Shown here: positions 11,201-26,200 of the stretch, one piece after another
How the letters are laid out: each line of letters starts with the position of its first letter
Numbering within the stretch: the first letter of the stretch is position 1
DNA from: Pelecanus crispus
Lineage: Eukaryota > Chordata > Aves > Pelecaniformes > Pelecanidae
Direction of reading: 5' to 3'
Assembly (NCBI RefSeq): GCF_030463565.1
Contig: NC_134662.1
Span: 3,878,501-3,942,500 of the forward strand
DNA: 64,000 bases
Notes under the pieces: generated by a model
Told to the model about the DNA's origin: nothing
Databases searched by the model: none
The model's input: only the letters and a program-made list of their open reading frames with translations
Made by a program: the position numbers and the translations under genes

Positions 11201-14200
11201 TAAGCATTACTTCATTTCAAATTCTGCATGGTTCTTGTATAGCTGTCCTTCAGGCTTCATATGAAAACTTGTTGAATACTGTGCTTAGTTCAGCAAGTGT
11301 GTTTTGGTAATCCCAGTGTGATGATTGCTCGGTGTTTGCCAAAGCAGATTGTAGTTATTGCACAACTGCAATTTAGGTGAGATTGAATTAGTGTGGAGTT
11401 CCTTCTAAACCTGTGCGTGTTCAATTTGCCATTTTACAGGTTTGGTCACAAAATGTTCTTTCACAGGTTCCATTTTCCCAAAGTGACTCATCCAGCAGTA
11501 TTTCTTTCTGATAGTATTTGTATTAAGCTTTACCAAGGACCTGTCTGCTCCGCTGCAATGATTTAAAAAGCTCAAGGTTGGCTACTAGTTAAGTTTCAAC
11601 TTGGGAACAGTATATCACAAAGCTTGGGTGTGTGCTACCCTACAAAGCCAGAATGACTGCATTACTGCAGTACTTGGAGTTTAGGAATTTTGGGCTATTT
11701 AACATGGCCACACCTTTTATTTGCTCAAAGGGCAGGTTTGTTTCACAGGGTGTCTCCATAGTAGCAAAGACTGAGAAAGTAAGTCAGGGAGGGGCTGATG
11801 AGATGAGTGGGTTGAGGATCCGGCTTCGCTGTAAAGCCACTCAAGTGTGTGCTTGAGCTCATGATGCATCTTATTGCAAAATACCACGTTGGGTTGTGTG
11901 AGCAATTGCTTTGATGTACTGCTTAAGTTTCTAGTGTCCTTTAGGAACTCCAATCTATCTATATACTATAGAAATGGTACCAGCTGTTGTGGCAGTATGT
12001 GCCATAGGAAAATAATTTTTCAACGCGTTAAATTCTTTGCGATGCTCTGACCAACTAACCTAGTTTCAAAGATGCTGAAAGTGTGTGTACCCAGTATGCT
12101 ATTGTGAATCTTAATGGGAAGTTCACCATGCTGGCTCTTTTGTAAAGGTATTGGACTAAATCTTGTCCGGACAAGAAGGAGGTTATAACAACTTAAAAAG
12201 CCTTAAGTAGTAGGTGACAGAGCAGAGTTTAAAAAAAAAAAAAAAGTATGTGCTCTAAGCCTGCCAGGTAGGCTAAGGCCTCCACCACAGATTCATTATA
12301 TCAATGTAATATGCTGACTGCTGGGTTGGATTTAATTTGGTAAGTGATATAGGGGTGCAGTGAGCAATTTGGTGAACTAAAATGATTCCTCCCCCCCACC
12401 TCTTGCTATCGGTTCTGATCGGATTGTGAATTGCATGTCTCGAACAGGGTGCAGCGGAGGGGCGAGTGCTGTGCTGAGCTTGTAGCTGCTGCTTGTGGAC
12501 CGGTGGGACAGCGGTATCGTGCTGCGCTTAGCAGCCACCTCAGAGGCTGCAGTCTTCAGGATCTTGAAGTTCTTTTGTGTTGATCTTAACTTTCCAACCT
12601 TACTAGGGCTGAAGGAGGAAGCAGTTGTATTGTGTGTTCTTCAGAGATGTTTTCACAAAAAAGTTGACTCAGGCTTTCTGTTCGTGACCCAAGCTGGAAT
12701 GTTTTTTCTCACTGCTCCAACTTCAAATGACTAAAGAGTGTTGGGGGCAGGAAGGGGGAAAAGAGGGGCATGTGGGGGTAACATAAGGGAGCCTTGCTGG
12801 AAGTTAGTCTTCTGTGGAAGACAAGGAAAACTGGCATCCATCTTCCGAGTAGGTTAAACTTAGTTTCTTTCCTAGCTCTTGAATCTCTCAGCAAAAAATG
12901 TTGGAATGTAACATGAGCATGAATGATGATGTCATCAGACTGGACTTCTCTTATTAGTTTCTTCACAAAGTGATTTGAGCTGTGAACTGAAGTATCAAAG
13001 TACATTCTTCCATTCCTCTGGGACTGAACTCATACAGAGCCCTTGAAGCATACTTCAGAGACGCTCAATTCTTTCTGTGCTCCAAGAAATTTTTTTGCTG
13101 CTTTCATCAGAGCAAAGAGTTTGCTCTGTGAGCTTCTCAATGATTTGTGTGTCACTGTGTGTGTAAAATATTTTGGTGGTCTTTTACTGGGTCCAGAATC
13201 TTTTTACAAACTTAGGGAAAGTGAAGTAGAAGAATGATGCTGGCATGCTCTGGCAGAGTTACAAGACTTCTGACAGAGGGGGTTTTTTATCTGAACTTAG
13301 GAGAAGCAGTCCAAGGACTTGTAACAGTACAGATTTTTCTTGTTTTATTTTCAGAGGGGGATTTTCCAGGTGCAGCTGTGTTACCTGCTTTGCTTTTTGT
13401 AAGTGCATGTTAGCTGATGGCCTGTATGCCTCCTAAATCTATCTTTTCCCTCACAAGAAGGAAGGATACTACTATCCTTTGTCTGTCTAAAAATTGCTAG
13501 GGCAGTGTAAGGTGCTCCATATCCAAAGGCAGAGAATGCTGCTGCTATGTAGGATTTCCTCAGTGAGCCAGGGAAAGAAATAGCTTTTTGTAGAACTTGG
13601 GTTGGCTAGCCTGTAGCTTGCTGGCCTCTCTAGTCATTGTCCTCTTCCTTCCCCTATGCCCTGTCTTTTTGCCATTGCTTTAATTTTGCTTTCTGAAAGT
13701 CAGTATCACCTGTTTGTCTTGAAACTAATACTTGTATGGTTGTTTAGTTTGTATTTGTTTCTAGCCTTTTGCAGAGGCAGAATGCAGTTGATTTATTGTA
13801 ATCCATTTAAAGTAAGTGACTGGATCTTAAGTAGATAAAGGATTATATAGGGCAGCTGAGAATTTCTGTAGTACTTCTAGGTGTGCTGGTAGAAACTGAG
13901 ACAATCCCTGGCTTCTGTCCAAAGTGTGGTAAAGTTCAGGTAAAATCCTAGTGAAAATGAGACAATTTGTAGTTTTCATATGAATTAGAAGTTGCTTTTT
14001 AAGCTGTGAAAGCCTAGACTAATTCAAAATTCTTAGACCTTACTTGTTAAAACTTTAACGCAAAAAATGGCTTAGAGTTTGGGGGATGGTCAAAAAGATA
14101 ACTTAGAAAAAAAATAGAATTCTGCCTTGCAGCAGACTTCCTTTCTCTAATTCGGAAACGGGAACTAAAGAAGTGCTGATAGCAAGACTACACGGAGCAC

Positions 14201-17200
14201 GGGTGTTTTATTAAATTAATGCAGCTTGAGCAGCAGACCTTTTGTAGCCACGAGTGGTGCAGACAAAAGGAGGCTGCTGTCATAGAAACGCTCCCAGGCA
14301 GTGTTTTACCTGGTAGTAGCATGTATGCCGACTGGTGATTTTGGTGGTAGAAACAGCCTTGCCCTGGTCTAGGTAAGATCTGGCAGTGTAACTGCAAAAG
14401 TGGTATTTGTTTTCTCTAAACAGGAAGAGGAGATTTGTTAGTTCAAATGAAGAATTTTATGTAGAACAGTGTTACTGCTAGCTTGCTGCTGCTTCTGTTA
14501 ATCTCATCATAAAAATACCAGCTGCAAAAGAATTAGCTAAACAGAAATGTCAACATAAATTAATGCCTCTTGTGAGCAGGGATGTGAACTTCAGAATCTG
14601 AAGAACTGTGTTTCGAACGAAGCACTGCGCGGGCAGCTGGGCCTCCCCATGGTAGTGGGAGAATAAAAAAGGTAGAAAAATAGTGTTGGGTTGACATTGG
14701 CAAGCAGCTGAGTGCCCACACTGCTGTTTGCTCACCGCCTCCCCTTCCCTGCATTTGCATAGTTTTAAATGTAAATAAAACAATATAATACTTCAGAATC
14801 AATAGCTTTTGTACTGGCTTTTGCAATATAATTCAAAATACCCAATGGATACACTGTTGGTGAGAAACTTCTAAACCTTCTGAAACAACCAAGGTTCACT
14901 CTGGTTCCTCTGGCTCTACTGAATTAGGATACTTGGTATGGAGCATTTGAATTTATAACATGGTTTTAAAGCTTATTCATAGCTTCTAACATGTACAGAA
15001 AGAAGAGACACTGGGGTCTGGAAAGAGATGATGGCAGTCGCTGCAAGTGTAAAGACGGGTGATTGATAGGGGCTCCTGCTGAAGTTCCCAAATACCAAGC
15101 GCAGATTAATAGAGCACTTGTTTTCAATTTGCCTCAGGTTAGGTCATTCCAAAAAGCAACTGTCAATAGAGATTTCTTGTGGTTATCCAAGATCAGCTCC
15201 AACAGTACTGGAGGAAGAACAAGCGCTGATGAAAAGCTGTAGTCGATGCAGCTTCCTTCTGCTGTGGGAAGCTTGCCAGCACCGCTCTGTCCCCATGTGA
15301 GGATGGTGGCACCGCGTAACTCCCTGGTGCATTGGGTGTGCTCCTCTTGGGTTTGCACTTTAAAAGCCATTCTTTTAAAGGGAGCCTGCGTGGAATGATT
15401 TTGGTGTAACTGTACAGTACTATGTATGTACTGTCTGTAAACTTCCTTGCGTAGAGAAAAGACCTTGGAATAATTGTAGTTTTCCAACTGCTGCAGTCTT
15501 CCCTCTTCGTTTGCATGTACTTCCAGCTGGGAAGCTTACAAATTGACTGCTGCTTCTTTTGATGTTGAACAATCATCCCCCTCTGCCTCCTGGCTCTGGT
15601 CACAGCGGGCAGCGTAGACCGTCTCCAAGATAAGAGGGGAGTGGATCTGAAATTGCGTGTTCATTAAAGAAACACCGACATGTGGAAAGCAGCAGCAGTG
15701 AGCATTCCTTGTCAAAGTGCCCTGCAAGTAAATTTTCAAATATGTGAGAAAATGTTTATTTTAAACAAGCCATTAGGAAAGTTAAATTCAGGAAATTTAA
15801 ATTCTTTCCATAATAGTATAAATGTTTGTTTTTCCAGTTTATAGTTTCCTAGTGTTGCCTCCATGAGAGCCAAATATGTGACTTGTTCTCCTGGTGTTTC
15901 CGTGATGGATTGCAAGGGCTGCCCAAGTGTGCTTGCACAGATGCATTGATTCATACTGGGGGTGCTGGAGTTCTGTATGTTCAGAAATTTACAAGTTGTT
16001 ATTTAAGAACATTTTTTACAAGTTCAGGGCCCATTAGGGCCTGATGCGAGGGGTTTCATGAGGCCCATAAACACTTGTCTGCATTGGTAGGGCTTTTGTT
16101 TGCTGGTGGGTGGCTCTTGTAAAGAGCTGCCAGTTGTATCCCAGGCCACAGAAAGTAAAGCTGTACCTGTAGTGTTTGCAGTGGTTCAGGCACAAGAGCG
16201 TTCTTACAGTAAACTGGTGGATTATTGTAGCCTTGGAATTGTGCATTAATTTGAGTCATCAAAAGGATGGGATCACAGTCTTAATAGCCTCCCAGACTAG
16301 CTTGCCTCTTGCTGTACTCAGGAATCCAAGTGCTAATTAGAACAGCTGTTAAAAGGCCTATTCCTAATTACTACACCCTGTTAGAAGGAGACAGCCTTGC
16401 TGGGTGCCCGTAGCCTTTGTGGAACCTGGTCAGCGCTTGCGGGTGACCAGCAGCAGCACATGAACCGTGGTTTTGGAACCTGGCCTAATTTCTCGTATTC
16501 AGGACATCAAAGTCCTTGAGCCTGTCTTTGAAGAGCTAGCAGTGAGTAGTCAAACAAGAAATTCAAGATTTGAGGGGAAAAGGAAAAAAAAAAACCCACC
16601 AAACCAAAACCTGTGTCTGTAATTCGGTGTTCTGGGGCTTCTGGTGTGACCTACTTTTCCAACCTGTTTGCTGGGGAAGTTGAGCAGAGAGCTTTTGTTG
16701 TCGCGCAGATACTGTTACTGCAGGTGCCACCAGATATAGGGCATGGTGGAAGATGAGAGTTTCTGGTGGCCGCAGTGTGAAGCAGGGTATGTTTCCATTG
16801 AGATGGGTGGGAGTTGGCCAAGGCAGGGAAGAGCTATGTTCTTTTTTTCTGTTGATGAAAGCCTTTTAGCGTGGCATTTCTGTGTAAGAGTAATGTAGAA
16901 AATTATGAGAAAATGCTTTCATGTGTTAGATTTATATTACCATGTTTGCTCACAATGGGATTTGAAGTCTTCTGTGTAACTTGTTTGAAATTAAGCCAGA
17001 CTGATTTTAAGCTGTGTTATGTATATAAGTATAGATTGTGCTAAGAAGTAATTTGTAGCCTTGTTTGCTTTTGTCTTAGTAGTCTTTTTCATGCCTCCTA
17101 CTTGGGTTAGACTAGTCTTGGTCAGTTGAGGTGATTTGGGTGACTTTACAGGGAATGCTGCAATGAATTGAAACACATACATTGCATACAGTAATCTATT

Positions 17201-20200
17201 CCACAGATCTGTTTAGCTTTATTTGCAGGGAATGGAGGAGAAGTGCCAGGCTCCTGCAATTCACTAACTTTGTGCAAACAGATGGAATTATACCTACAGC
17301 TATTAAAAAGCCTAGAATAAATGCATTTCTGTAATTCTGCAATACCGGTTTGTTTGGGTAGTCTGATTCTAGTAGGAACAGCTCGTTTTAAAATTTTTTG
17401 TCAACTGTTTTCTTTCTCCGTAGAGTTGAAATGCACAGTGCTGCAGTAAGAAAAATCAAAGAATCAAGATGTTGGGATATGCTGTGCTACTCACAGCTTT
17501 TTGTTTTGAAGTAGCCATGTTAACTTTAACGTAGAACAAGTCCTAGTGTGAAAGGCGATAGAGGATGGGATTACAAAGATTTTGTACCAGTGGTACTTGG
17601 GTTTCTCTGCTTCAGAATGCTGCTCTGTCTTTTGACTTAAATGCACTTACTGAGCCTTAATGGTACTGTTGTCCTAGAATTTGTTGCTGCTCTTCTGGGG
17701 ATTGTGGCTAGAAAACAATAAACCAGTGATCAGACTCTTTTGCACTAGAATTCAAATTATTATATGTGGACCTACTTCTGCTGTAAAATTTGAAGAGTAG
17801 CTTTACTTCCAGTGAGCTGCTGTTTTTTGGGGTAGGGAGGGGAAGAGATCCATTTCTCTTGGGTCTCAGTTTCTCCAAGTTGCATCTTCTGCTTGTAACT
17901 GGAAAATACACATCTTTGGTTCATAATTGCCATGTCATACACCAACAGTTTTGGCCAGCTCCTGATAGCTTGTCTTTTGCTTAAGACTTCTTTACTCCTG
18001 GTAACTCACAGTACAATAATCTGTCCTCTTGATGAATGCCATGAGGCCTATCTGTTTTGCTATTACTGATCAACTACAGTGGTGTTCTAGCTTAACCTAA
18101 AAGATAGAAAATCCTGTCTGATATGAGTAGTCAGAAATCTGTTTTGTTAGATACAATAGGAGAATGTGAATATCAGTGCACAATGCTGCATTTGGTGGCT
18201 TCAGACAATTCAGCAATGCTTCAGCCCCTAAGGTTCCTAATGCATAGCTGAAAAGAGATATTGGATAGTGCTACTCAATTACTAAATTGGATCTTACTTA
18301 TATTTAATTTATGATGGAGGTGAGGTTCACTGCCCACTCAGTATATTTTCACTTATGCTTCTGTTCAGCTTCTCTACACCTTAATCTCAGTTGTTCTGCT
18401 TTAGGAGTACCTGAATAGAATTTAGTAAAAATGCTGTCAGTTTACCTTTCGTCTTTTCTTTTCCAGCGGGGATCTGACGAGCTTTTCTCTACTTGTGTTA
18501 CTAACGGACCCTTTATCATGAGCAGCAACTCTTCTTCTGCAGGTAATGTTGCCTATAAAAAAGGATAGCAATTGATTAGTATAGCAAATACTATGAGGAG
18601 GTCTGTTTTTTTCCCTCCACTTAATTTTAAAATATCTTAATTTTTAGTACTTACTAGGCCTTTTGTAGGACAGTGCTGAATAATAACAACTTCTGTCCTG
18701 TACACTTAAGATTAGCAGATTGAATAAACTCGTTGCAGGACAACCGCTAAAATGATTTTACAGAATTAGAACATGCAGGTTTTGCTGTAAACTGTTATAC
18801 TTAAAGCACAGTTGAATTTCATGTAGGATTATTTTGGCTGTACGTAGTAGTTTGCTGCTATTTGGGAGTCTTACACCATCTAGAGGTTAGTGGTCTCACT
18901 CGGGACAGTATCCTTGGTGCTCAGTCCAGAATTTTGCCCTTTGTGCTTGTCAGTGCCTTGAGTTGTCTTTCTTGGAACTACCATTGTCTTTTGAGTCCTG
19001 TCATGTCCTGCCTGCGGCCTCCCTGCCACGCTGCATCAGCTCCTGTCTTTGGTGGTGTGCTGCTGACAGTCTTTACCATATGTATAATCCAGCTGACCTA
19101 AAGTTACGTTTTGGTTCATACTTGTTTTAATATAAGATGTCCCCTTCGAACTGCTTCATTGTGAAGAATGCCCCAGTCAAAGTGAAAAGGAATAAAGTAG
19201 CAATCTAGAATTAGTGGCTCAGACCTATGCAAAGTAGAAATGTGGGTGGGTGTGTACTGTAAACAAGCTGTAAAATGGCCACTGGAGAGTTGATTCCATT
19301 GCAGTGGCATTCAGCTATGTCACTTGCATCATGTGACTTGGAAAAAACAAATGAGAAAAACCATGTGTCTTCAGACTCTAATTAAATTAGACTATGGAAT
19401 TTCTCTGTAATAGAGTAATAACTGGATGGGGAGCACAAACCGTATGTCAAAAGTGGTAAGTGTGTGCATATTCTTTCAAACCCACTCTAATAAGCAGTAA
19501 CTCTTTCTTTTTACAGCTAATGGAAACGACAGCAAAAAATTCAAAGGTGATAGTAGAAGTGCTGGGGTCCCATCCCGAGTAATCCATGTCCGTAAACTCC
19601 CCAGTGATGTCACGGAGGCAGAGGTCATTTCTTTGGGCGTACCTTTTGGCAAGGTCACCAATCTTCTAATGTTGAAAGGAAAAAACCAGGTATTGTCTGT
19701 ATAATTGAAGGCAGGGATTATGTCAAAGACTTGATGAGTTTGTCATCAGTAAACCAGATCCAAGTTGTTGAAACAAAACTGTCATGTATTAGGAGTCAAT
19801 AACTTCTGCATGCTATTTTACTTATCCATGATTATCCCATGAGCTGTAGAAAATACTATTTTCAGACTGTGCAAGGAGCTAAGTCCATAATTATAGGTTG
19901 TCACTTATAATTAGCATTATGTCTGGTTTTTAAATTACAGACCAGGTAAATTATTTGGACAGCAGTGACATCAGTTGGCCTTTTTCACTCAAGCCAGCTT
20001 GACAGTTGAGTAACCACCAGTGTAACTTTGCATGTTAAGGACACCTTTACAGATACTATAGATGAGCTGGGTAAAGCTAAAATGCTCTTGGGTAATGCAG
20101 AAGGTGTGCACTAATTTGGTAACTAAAATTGTCTTACAAATTAAGGAGTAAAAAAGCAAGCCAACTTTAATCGTCGCTTAAAATACTATGTCTTTAATCT

Positions 20201-23200
20201 GAATTATGAAAATGTGCCTCTGATATATTGCATGGTGCGATTATATGTAAGGACTTAATGTAATGACTTGCTACAATCCCTTATGTTTTTGTTTGGAAGT
20301 AGAGAAGACCATAAAGGTACCAAACAGTGAGTGGGCTTACTGCTCTGTAGAGAAGTATGGAAAGTTGCTTAATAAGACAAGAGTTGAGAGTCTGGATTGT
20401 TGCCGCATTCTTGCGGATGCTTCTGTCACTGCCAGTTTCCTAAATAGACGTTGCATGGAGATCTTAGGATGAGACTGAAACATTAGATACGTTAAGTCAG
20501 TCTGGACAGTGAAGATCCTCACTTGCTCTACGTACAGTCGGTTCTTAAACAGTTCTGTGTACGAAAACTTGCATGTAAATGCAGTTGTGAAAATCAAATA
20601 CAGTTACAATTCAACTGGAAGTTCCTCCTAAGGTTATCAATCGTGTAATACTGTTGTTGAGTGTTAATGCTGTCTCCTAGTGTGAGCCGCTTTGATAATA
20701 TTTCAATGTTGGATTTGACTTCTGCGCAGGCTTTCATAGAGATGAACACGGAGGAGGCAGCCAACACCATGGTAAACTACTACACCACAGTCACTCCAGT
20801 CCTTCGAAGCCAGCCCATCTATATTCAGTTCTCCAACCACAAGGAGCTTAAGACAGACAACTCTCCAAACCAAGCAGTTAGTTTTTGTTCTTTACATTGT
20901 CGTGCTGGTGGGAGGGAGAGATGGTTCTCTGCTGCTGTTTTGATTTGTGCTGCTGGTGTAGGCCTAGGAGGGTTTTGAGATTTAGTCTAAGTAGCGAAGT
21001 GCTAAACAGAGCACACTAGCTTCTAGCTTACGGAATTAAGGATTCCTATAATAGCTTTTATGCAAAGTCTCAGCAGACTATTAAATGAGCTGCTAAAACT
21101 GCCTTAATGTCAGGGGAGGAAAATGCATAGTGAAAATGAGATCATGAGAAGTGGTGTTTAGCATTCTTTAGGTAGGTATTCAGTTACTGTTTCTATCTGA
21201 AGACTTGATTAATGCTAGTGCTTTAGGACATTTGTTTTTAATATTTGAAAGATGTATATAAAATGAAGCTCTGATGGGGGAAAGACTTGTGGCTGCAGGA
21301 GAGTACAGTCTGTTGCTGGTAAGCGCTAGCTCTGAGGCAGGCAGCCCTTGAACGCAGCAGTTCTTAAGGCTTTGGGCTGTCTAGAGTTTCTGTGCAAGAT
21401 ACGCTCTGCATAGGGCAAAAAGTTCCCTTTTTTTGGCTCAACTGCTCTTGGCAATCTTTCAGAACAGGAACACTGGAAAGAAGTTCAAGTTAGTTGTGTC
21501 TCCTTATCAGGGATGGCTGCTGAGTACATCCAGTTTGCCTCCTCTCACTTTTCAGGCTGACTTTCACCAGGATCAGAGCATCTAATGCTGTGCAGATGAA
21601 ATGCTACTATACTATTTGGTGCATCTGACAAAGCCAGAATCCAGTGCCCAACAGTGAGCACATGATAATGTTATGTGTGTGAGGGGGACTCCACAGGAAA
21701 ACTCCAAGTCAGTTTTCACTCCTGGATCCCTAAAGCAGATGTACATTAATCTTCTAGCCTTGTCAGCTTCTGTAGTATTCTGGAGATGGTGTTTCACCCC
21801 AGAAGAGCCTAGTTTTCTGAACAGTGGAATAATTTTGTTGCAGCAGTAGATGCTGAGCAAGATTCTAGCAGTAGCTAGCATAAATACTTTGTATTTTATT
21901 TAGTTTGTATTTTTTGCATTGCTCTTACTGATTGAGGTGGTCTGTATTGTCCATGTTTAAAATGTTCTAAAGTCATTGTGTCCCCAGCCTTAGGAACAGT
22001 AAATTGCTTTCTGTTGTTCTGCTAACTGTTAAGTTCTGCTAGAAGTTTGCAGGTAGGAAGCTCAAGAAAAGCTGAATGTGTATTTTTGCAAGCAGAAAAG
22101 TGTTGGTCTAACAGCATGTTTGGTTCTGCAGCGTGCCCAAGCAGCTCTGCAAGCAGTGAATTCTGTTCAGTCTGGAAACCTAGCGCTGTCAGCCTCTGCT
22201 GCAGCAGTAGATGCAGGAATGGCGATGGCTGGCCAGAGCCCTGTCCTGAGGATCATTGTTGAGAATCTCTTCTATCCTGTCACTCTAGATGTTCTGCATC
22301 AGGTAAAACACGTTGCCACAACTTCTTGAAGATTGCCCTGGAGGAAGGGGTAGCCACAAATAGTGAATTACTGTATTTGCAATGTCTGTGTTCTAACAGC
22401 ATGTGCTTTTTATCTGTATAATTCAAGTTCTGAACATAACTGTCAAATTTCTATTTTCTGGAGACCCTGACACCTACACAAGATTCTTCTATTTTTGGTT
22501 CCAATCTGGCCAGACTTTAATTTCCAGAGATTTGATTGCTGGTCCATTTTCATTGGATTAGTCTGGTATAGTGCAAGGGACAAATATTTATGTTTTCAAG
22601 ACAGCTCTTCAAGTTCTGTTTAGGGTTTAGCAGAAGTAGCTGCTACATGCCCTGTGTGAGGGTAGGGGGAAATAAATACAGTGTCCATGAGTTATTTAGG
22701 CAGTAGCCTATTTGGAAAGTTCCTGCTGTCTGCTGTGGTTGCTTAATTTAATCTTCATGTTTAAAATGCAGGCTTGACTGCATTTAAGAATCCCTGAAAT
22801 TCTTGGAAAAGTTCCAGCTTGTGAAGGTGTATGTGAATCTTCTTGTGTAAGAACTCATAACAAACAAAAACGTTATTAAGGGGGCAGTTCAGTCACCCTG
22901 ATGTTTTTCTGCTCTGATGCCATGATGCAAGTTAAACAATGCCCAATGGTGGAGTTGAAAACCTTAATTTTTTCAGTTGGAAAGCTAACAAGGTGAAAGG
23001 ATGGCTTTTGTTGTTTCTGCTTCTACTAATGCAGATCGATATGAAATTAACTTAGTGGAAATGAGATAACAAGATATGCAAATATTATCTTGCAGATTTT
23101 TTCCAAATTTGGTACAGTCTTGAAAATAATTACATTCACGAAGAACAACCAATTTCAGGCCCTGTTACAATATGCTGATCCAATGAGCGCTCAGCATGCC

Positions 23201-26200
23201 AAACTGGTGAGTAGTATGCTTGCAGTGCTAAACACCTGGATTATTTTAACTTTTAGGCTTGCTTTTATTAATCTAGGATCAATGTTAGAAACTAGCATTT
23301 TGGAGTATTTGGCGGTTGTATTAGGTTTATGTGAGCGTTGCCCTAATGACAGGTCCCACATGGGAGTGGGAGGGAATTTCCCCACCAAGAGCAGTACGGC
23401 TAGCTTGGGTGAATACTGAAGGAGATAAGATGAAGCCGTGCTTTCCCCACACAAAGCAAGATGCCTGCTCCATCAGAAGGTACGCACTGCTACCTGGGAT
23501 GATGTAACACCTTCTCTCTTCAGAGATTTGTTGCTGTGATCTTAGCATGAATGCATCTTGGATGAAGAATGGTTTGTTTCCTTGCAGTCTTTAGATGGAC
23601 AGAATATCTACAATGCCTGTTGCACGCTGCGCATAGATTTCTCAAAGCTCACAAGTCTCAATGTAAAATACAATAACGATAAGAGCAGAGACTATACACG
23701 ACCAGACCTACCTTCTGGGGATAACCAGCCCTCTCTGGATCAGACCATGGCAGCTGCTTTTGGTGAGAATTCTTGAAGTGGGAGGAGGACAAATGTAACT
23801 GATAAGTGTGTCAGTTGGGGAAGGGGATGTTGTCCTAGTGTATTTGGTCATACAAAATTTTGGAATGCAAAAATTTGGAATACAAAATATGACTAATGAG
23901 GAAAGTTTGGGAATCGGACTAGTGCAAAATCCTAGTAGGAGCATATGGAAGTGGGTGGATGCTGTGCTTTGAAAGCTCTTCTCCATTTGGGTGCGGACTG
24001 GTGAAGGCTTCCCAGCTGTCTGCGCTTCTAGTGCCATCTGCTGTTTTGCCTACAGTATGGACTCGGGGATAATTTGGGGTGTTGTAACCTATACTTTAAA
24101 AACTATGTTGTGGTTAAACAGCCACAGGAGCTACTAGCTCGTATTCTGGACAACAGCTATATTCTAATAGCTGTTTCAGAACAGCAGAGTTAGAGGAGGA
24201 ATAGTCTTTTAATTTCTTGAAGCTCAGTGTTACATTAGAGGCATTTTTGAATTACTGTTTATGTTTTAGGTTTTAGCTTTCAAGTAAATTCTTATGTTGA
24301 AGGACATGTCAAGACATCCCAGCTAAGTCTAGACTCTTCTTGCTATTGGGTGTCTTAATATAATGCGTATATCTTTCCCAGGTGCCCCAGGAATAATTTC
24401 TGCTTCTCCATATGCGGGAGCTGGCTTTCCTCCTACCTTTGCAATTCCTCAGGCTGCAGGTACTGTATTTCGTAAGTTGAAATTTTATATAGATTTTCTG
24501 TTGCTGAAGCATCTTGATATTTTAAAGCTAAGTAGTGATTCTTTTTGTTGGGGTTAGTCATGTAAATTCTAAATGTGGGCATTCAGGCACAGAAGGGAGT
24601 GGTGTTTCAGTACATAATCTCAACTAGGGGTGCAAGTGTGCAGCTGTGGCACCTCTGGGCAATATCCCAGTGACGAGGCAAATAGGAGTAGCAGGATGGG
24701 AGAGACAGTAAAGGAGGTATCAAAAATAATTGTGGGAGATGGGGGAGGAGATAAAATTTTTTTGTATTTTGCATTTCCTCATGTGGTTGCAGAGGTTGGG
24801 AACTCGGTTTGACAGCTGTAAATGTGGTCAAAAGCAAGGATTCTTTGTCCATTTTTCCCTAAATATTTTGAGTAAAGCTACTATTTAAACAGCTAGGGTC
24901 AAAATGTGAACCTAAATAGATACATTGCAGTTGCACTGTGACACAGCTCATATTGCGGGTAACAAATTATTGCTACTTACAGAAGTAGCCCAGTGTCCAA
25001 GATTAAAGTCTTAGGTTTTGGGTGCTAAACACACTCATTGGAGTGCTAGACTAAACAATTTTTGCTTTGTTTTTCATAGCGTACCAAGCTATGTTGACTT
25101 TCTTTGATGGCATTTCCTTGCTTATGACAAACAGGCACAGATCAAACTGTTCCACCATTACCGTTTTGTTAACAGCCTGTCCTGTTGGGGAAATGCAGTG
25201 CCACTTTGAGGAGTAATTTCATTTAATCGATTACTAGCAATTGCTTCTTGAACTCTAAAGCTCTTAGCTTTGGAGGGCTAATACAGTGAAGTGCCAGATG
25301 TTACTGTGAGCAACCTAGAAATGCCTATAAATAAAACTTAAATGTTTTTCCGTTCAAGAAGAGGTTAGCTGATGGTAGTGTACAATATCTGAGTGTTATA
25401 TGCATGGTTAAAGAACAAAGCATTTTGGGCATGCATTGGTTGGAAAGACCCTTACAGATGCACTGTTTGTGATACCTTTCCTGCACCAACAGAGCTGAGG
25501 CTTTGTGCTGATTCCGCTTCTTGTGAAACATGCAAAATATTGTAGTCACCAAGCTAGTGCTGAGAGGCACCTGTTAAGCACCAGGCACTGCAAGAGCAAA
25601 TACTATAAGAAATTGAAACATTTCCTGCAGCACCAGAATTGGAGGCTCCTGTTGCTCTTAGAGTATACGGTCACTGTTTCGAATGGTTACTTGCATGTTA
25701 CGGAAGGCGTGCTGTTCTCCCTTCTGGTGCGGCAAATACACTAGAGTACGTGCTGTTAATTTCTTTACTGGTTAATATTCTTTAATTTCCAGGGCTGCCA
25801 GTTCCAAATGTTCATGGAGCACTAGCTCCTTTGGCTATCCCATCAGCAGCAGCTGCAGCGGCTGCAGCAGGACGGATTGCCATTCCCGGCCTCGCTGGGG
25901 CAGGGAACTCTGTTCTGCTGGTTAGCAATCTGAATCCTGAGGTTAGTGGAGTCCTAACTTTATTTTTTTTCTCCTTCCTGTTACATCTGCTTTCACTTTC
26001 TGAACACAGATTGTGCTGAAACTCATTGAAAGTGAAATCCTACTGTATCCTAAAGGAAACGGCAAAACTAGAAAAGCAGATGATGTGCTCTGCTGGCTCT
26101 AAAATTCAAAGCAGATCAGTACTCTAGTTGCTGAAGGGAAATGAGAAAGTCCATATCTCAAATTAAAATCTTGCTCTTCTTTGGTTCAAAGCCAAGGATG

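Noticed and set aside
12920-12992. C/D-box snoRNA-like motifs (ATGATGA and CTGA about 60 bases apart) in PTBP1 intron 2
   Set aside because: The flanking bases do not form a terminal stem and no internal C'/D' pair is seen.
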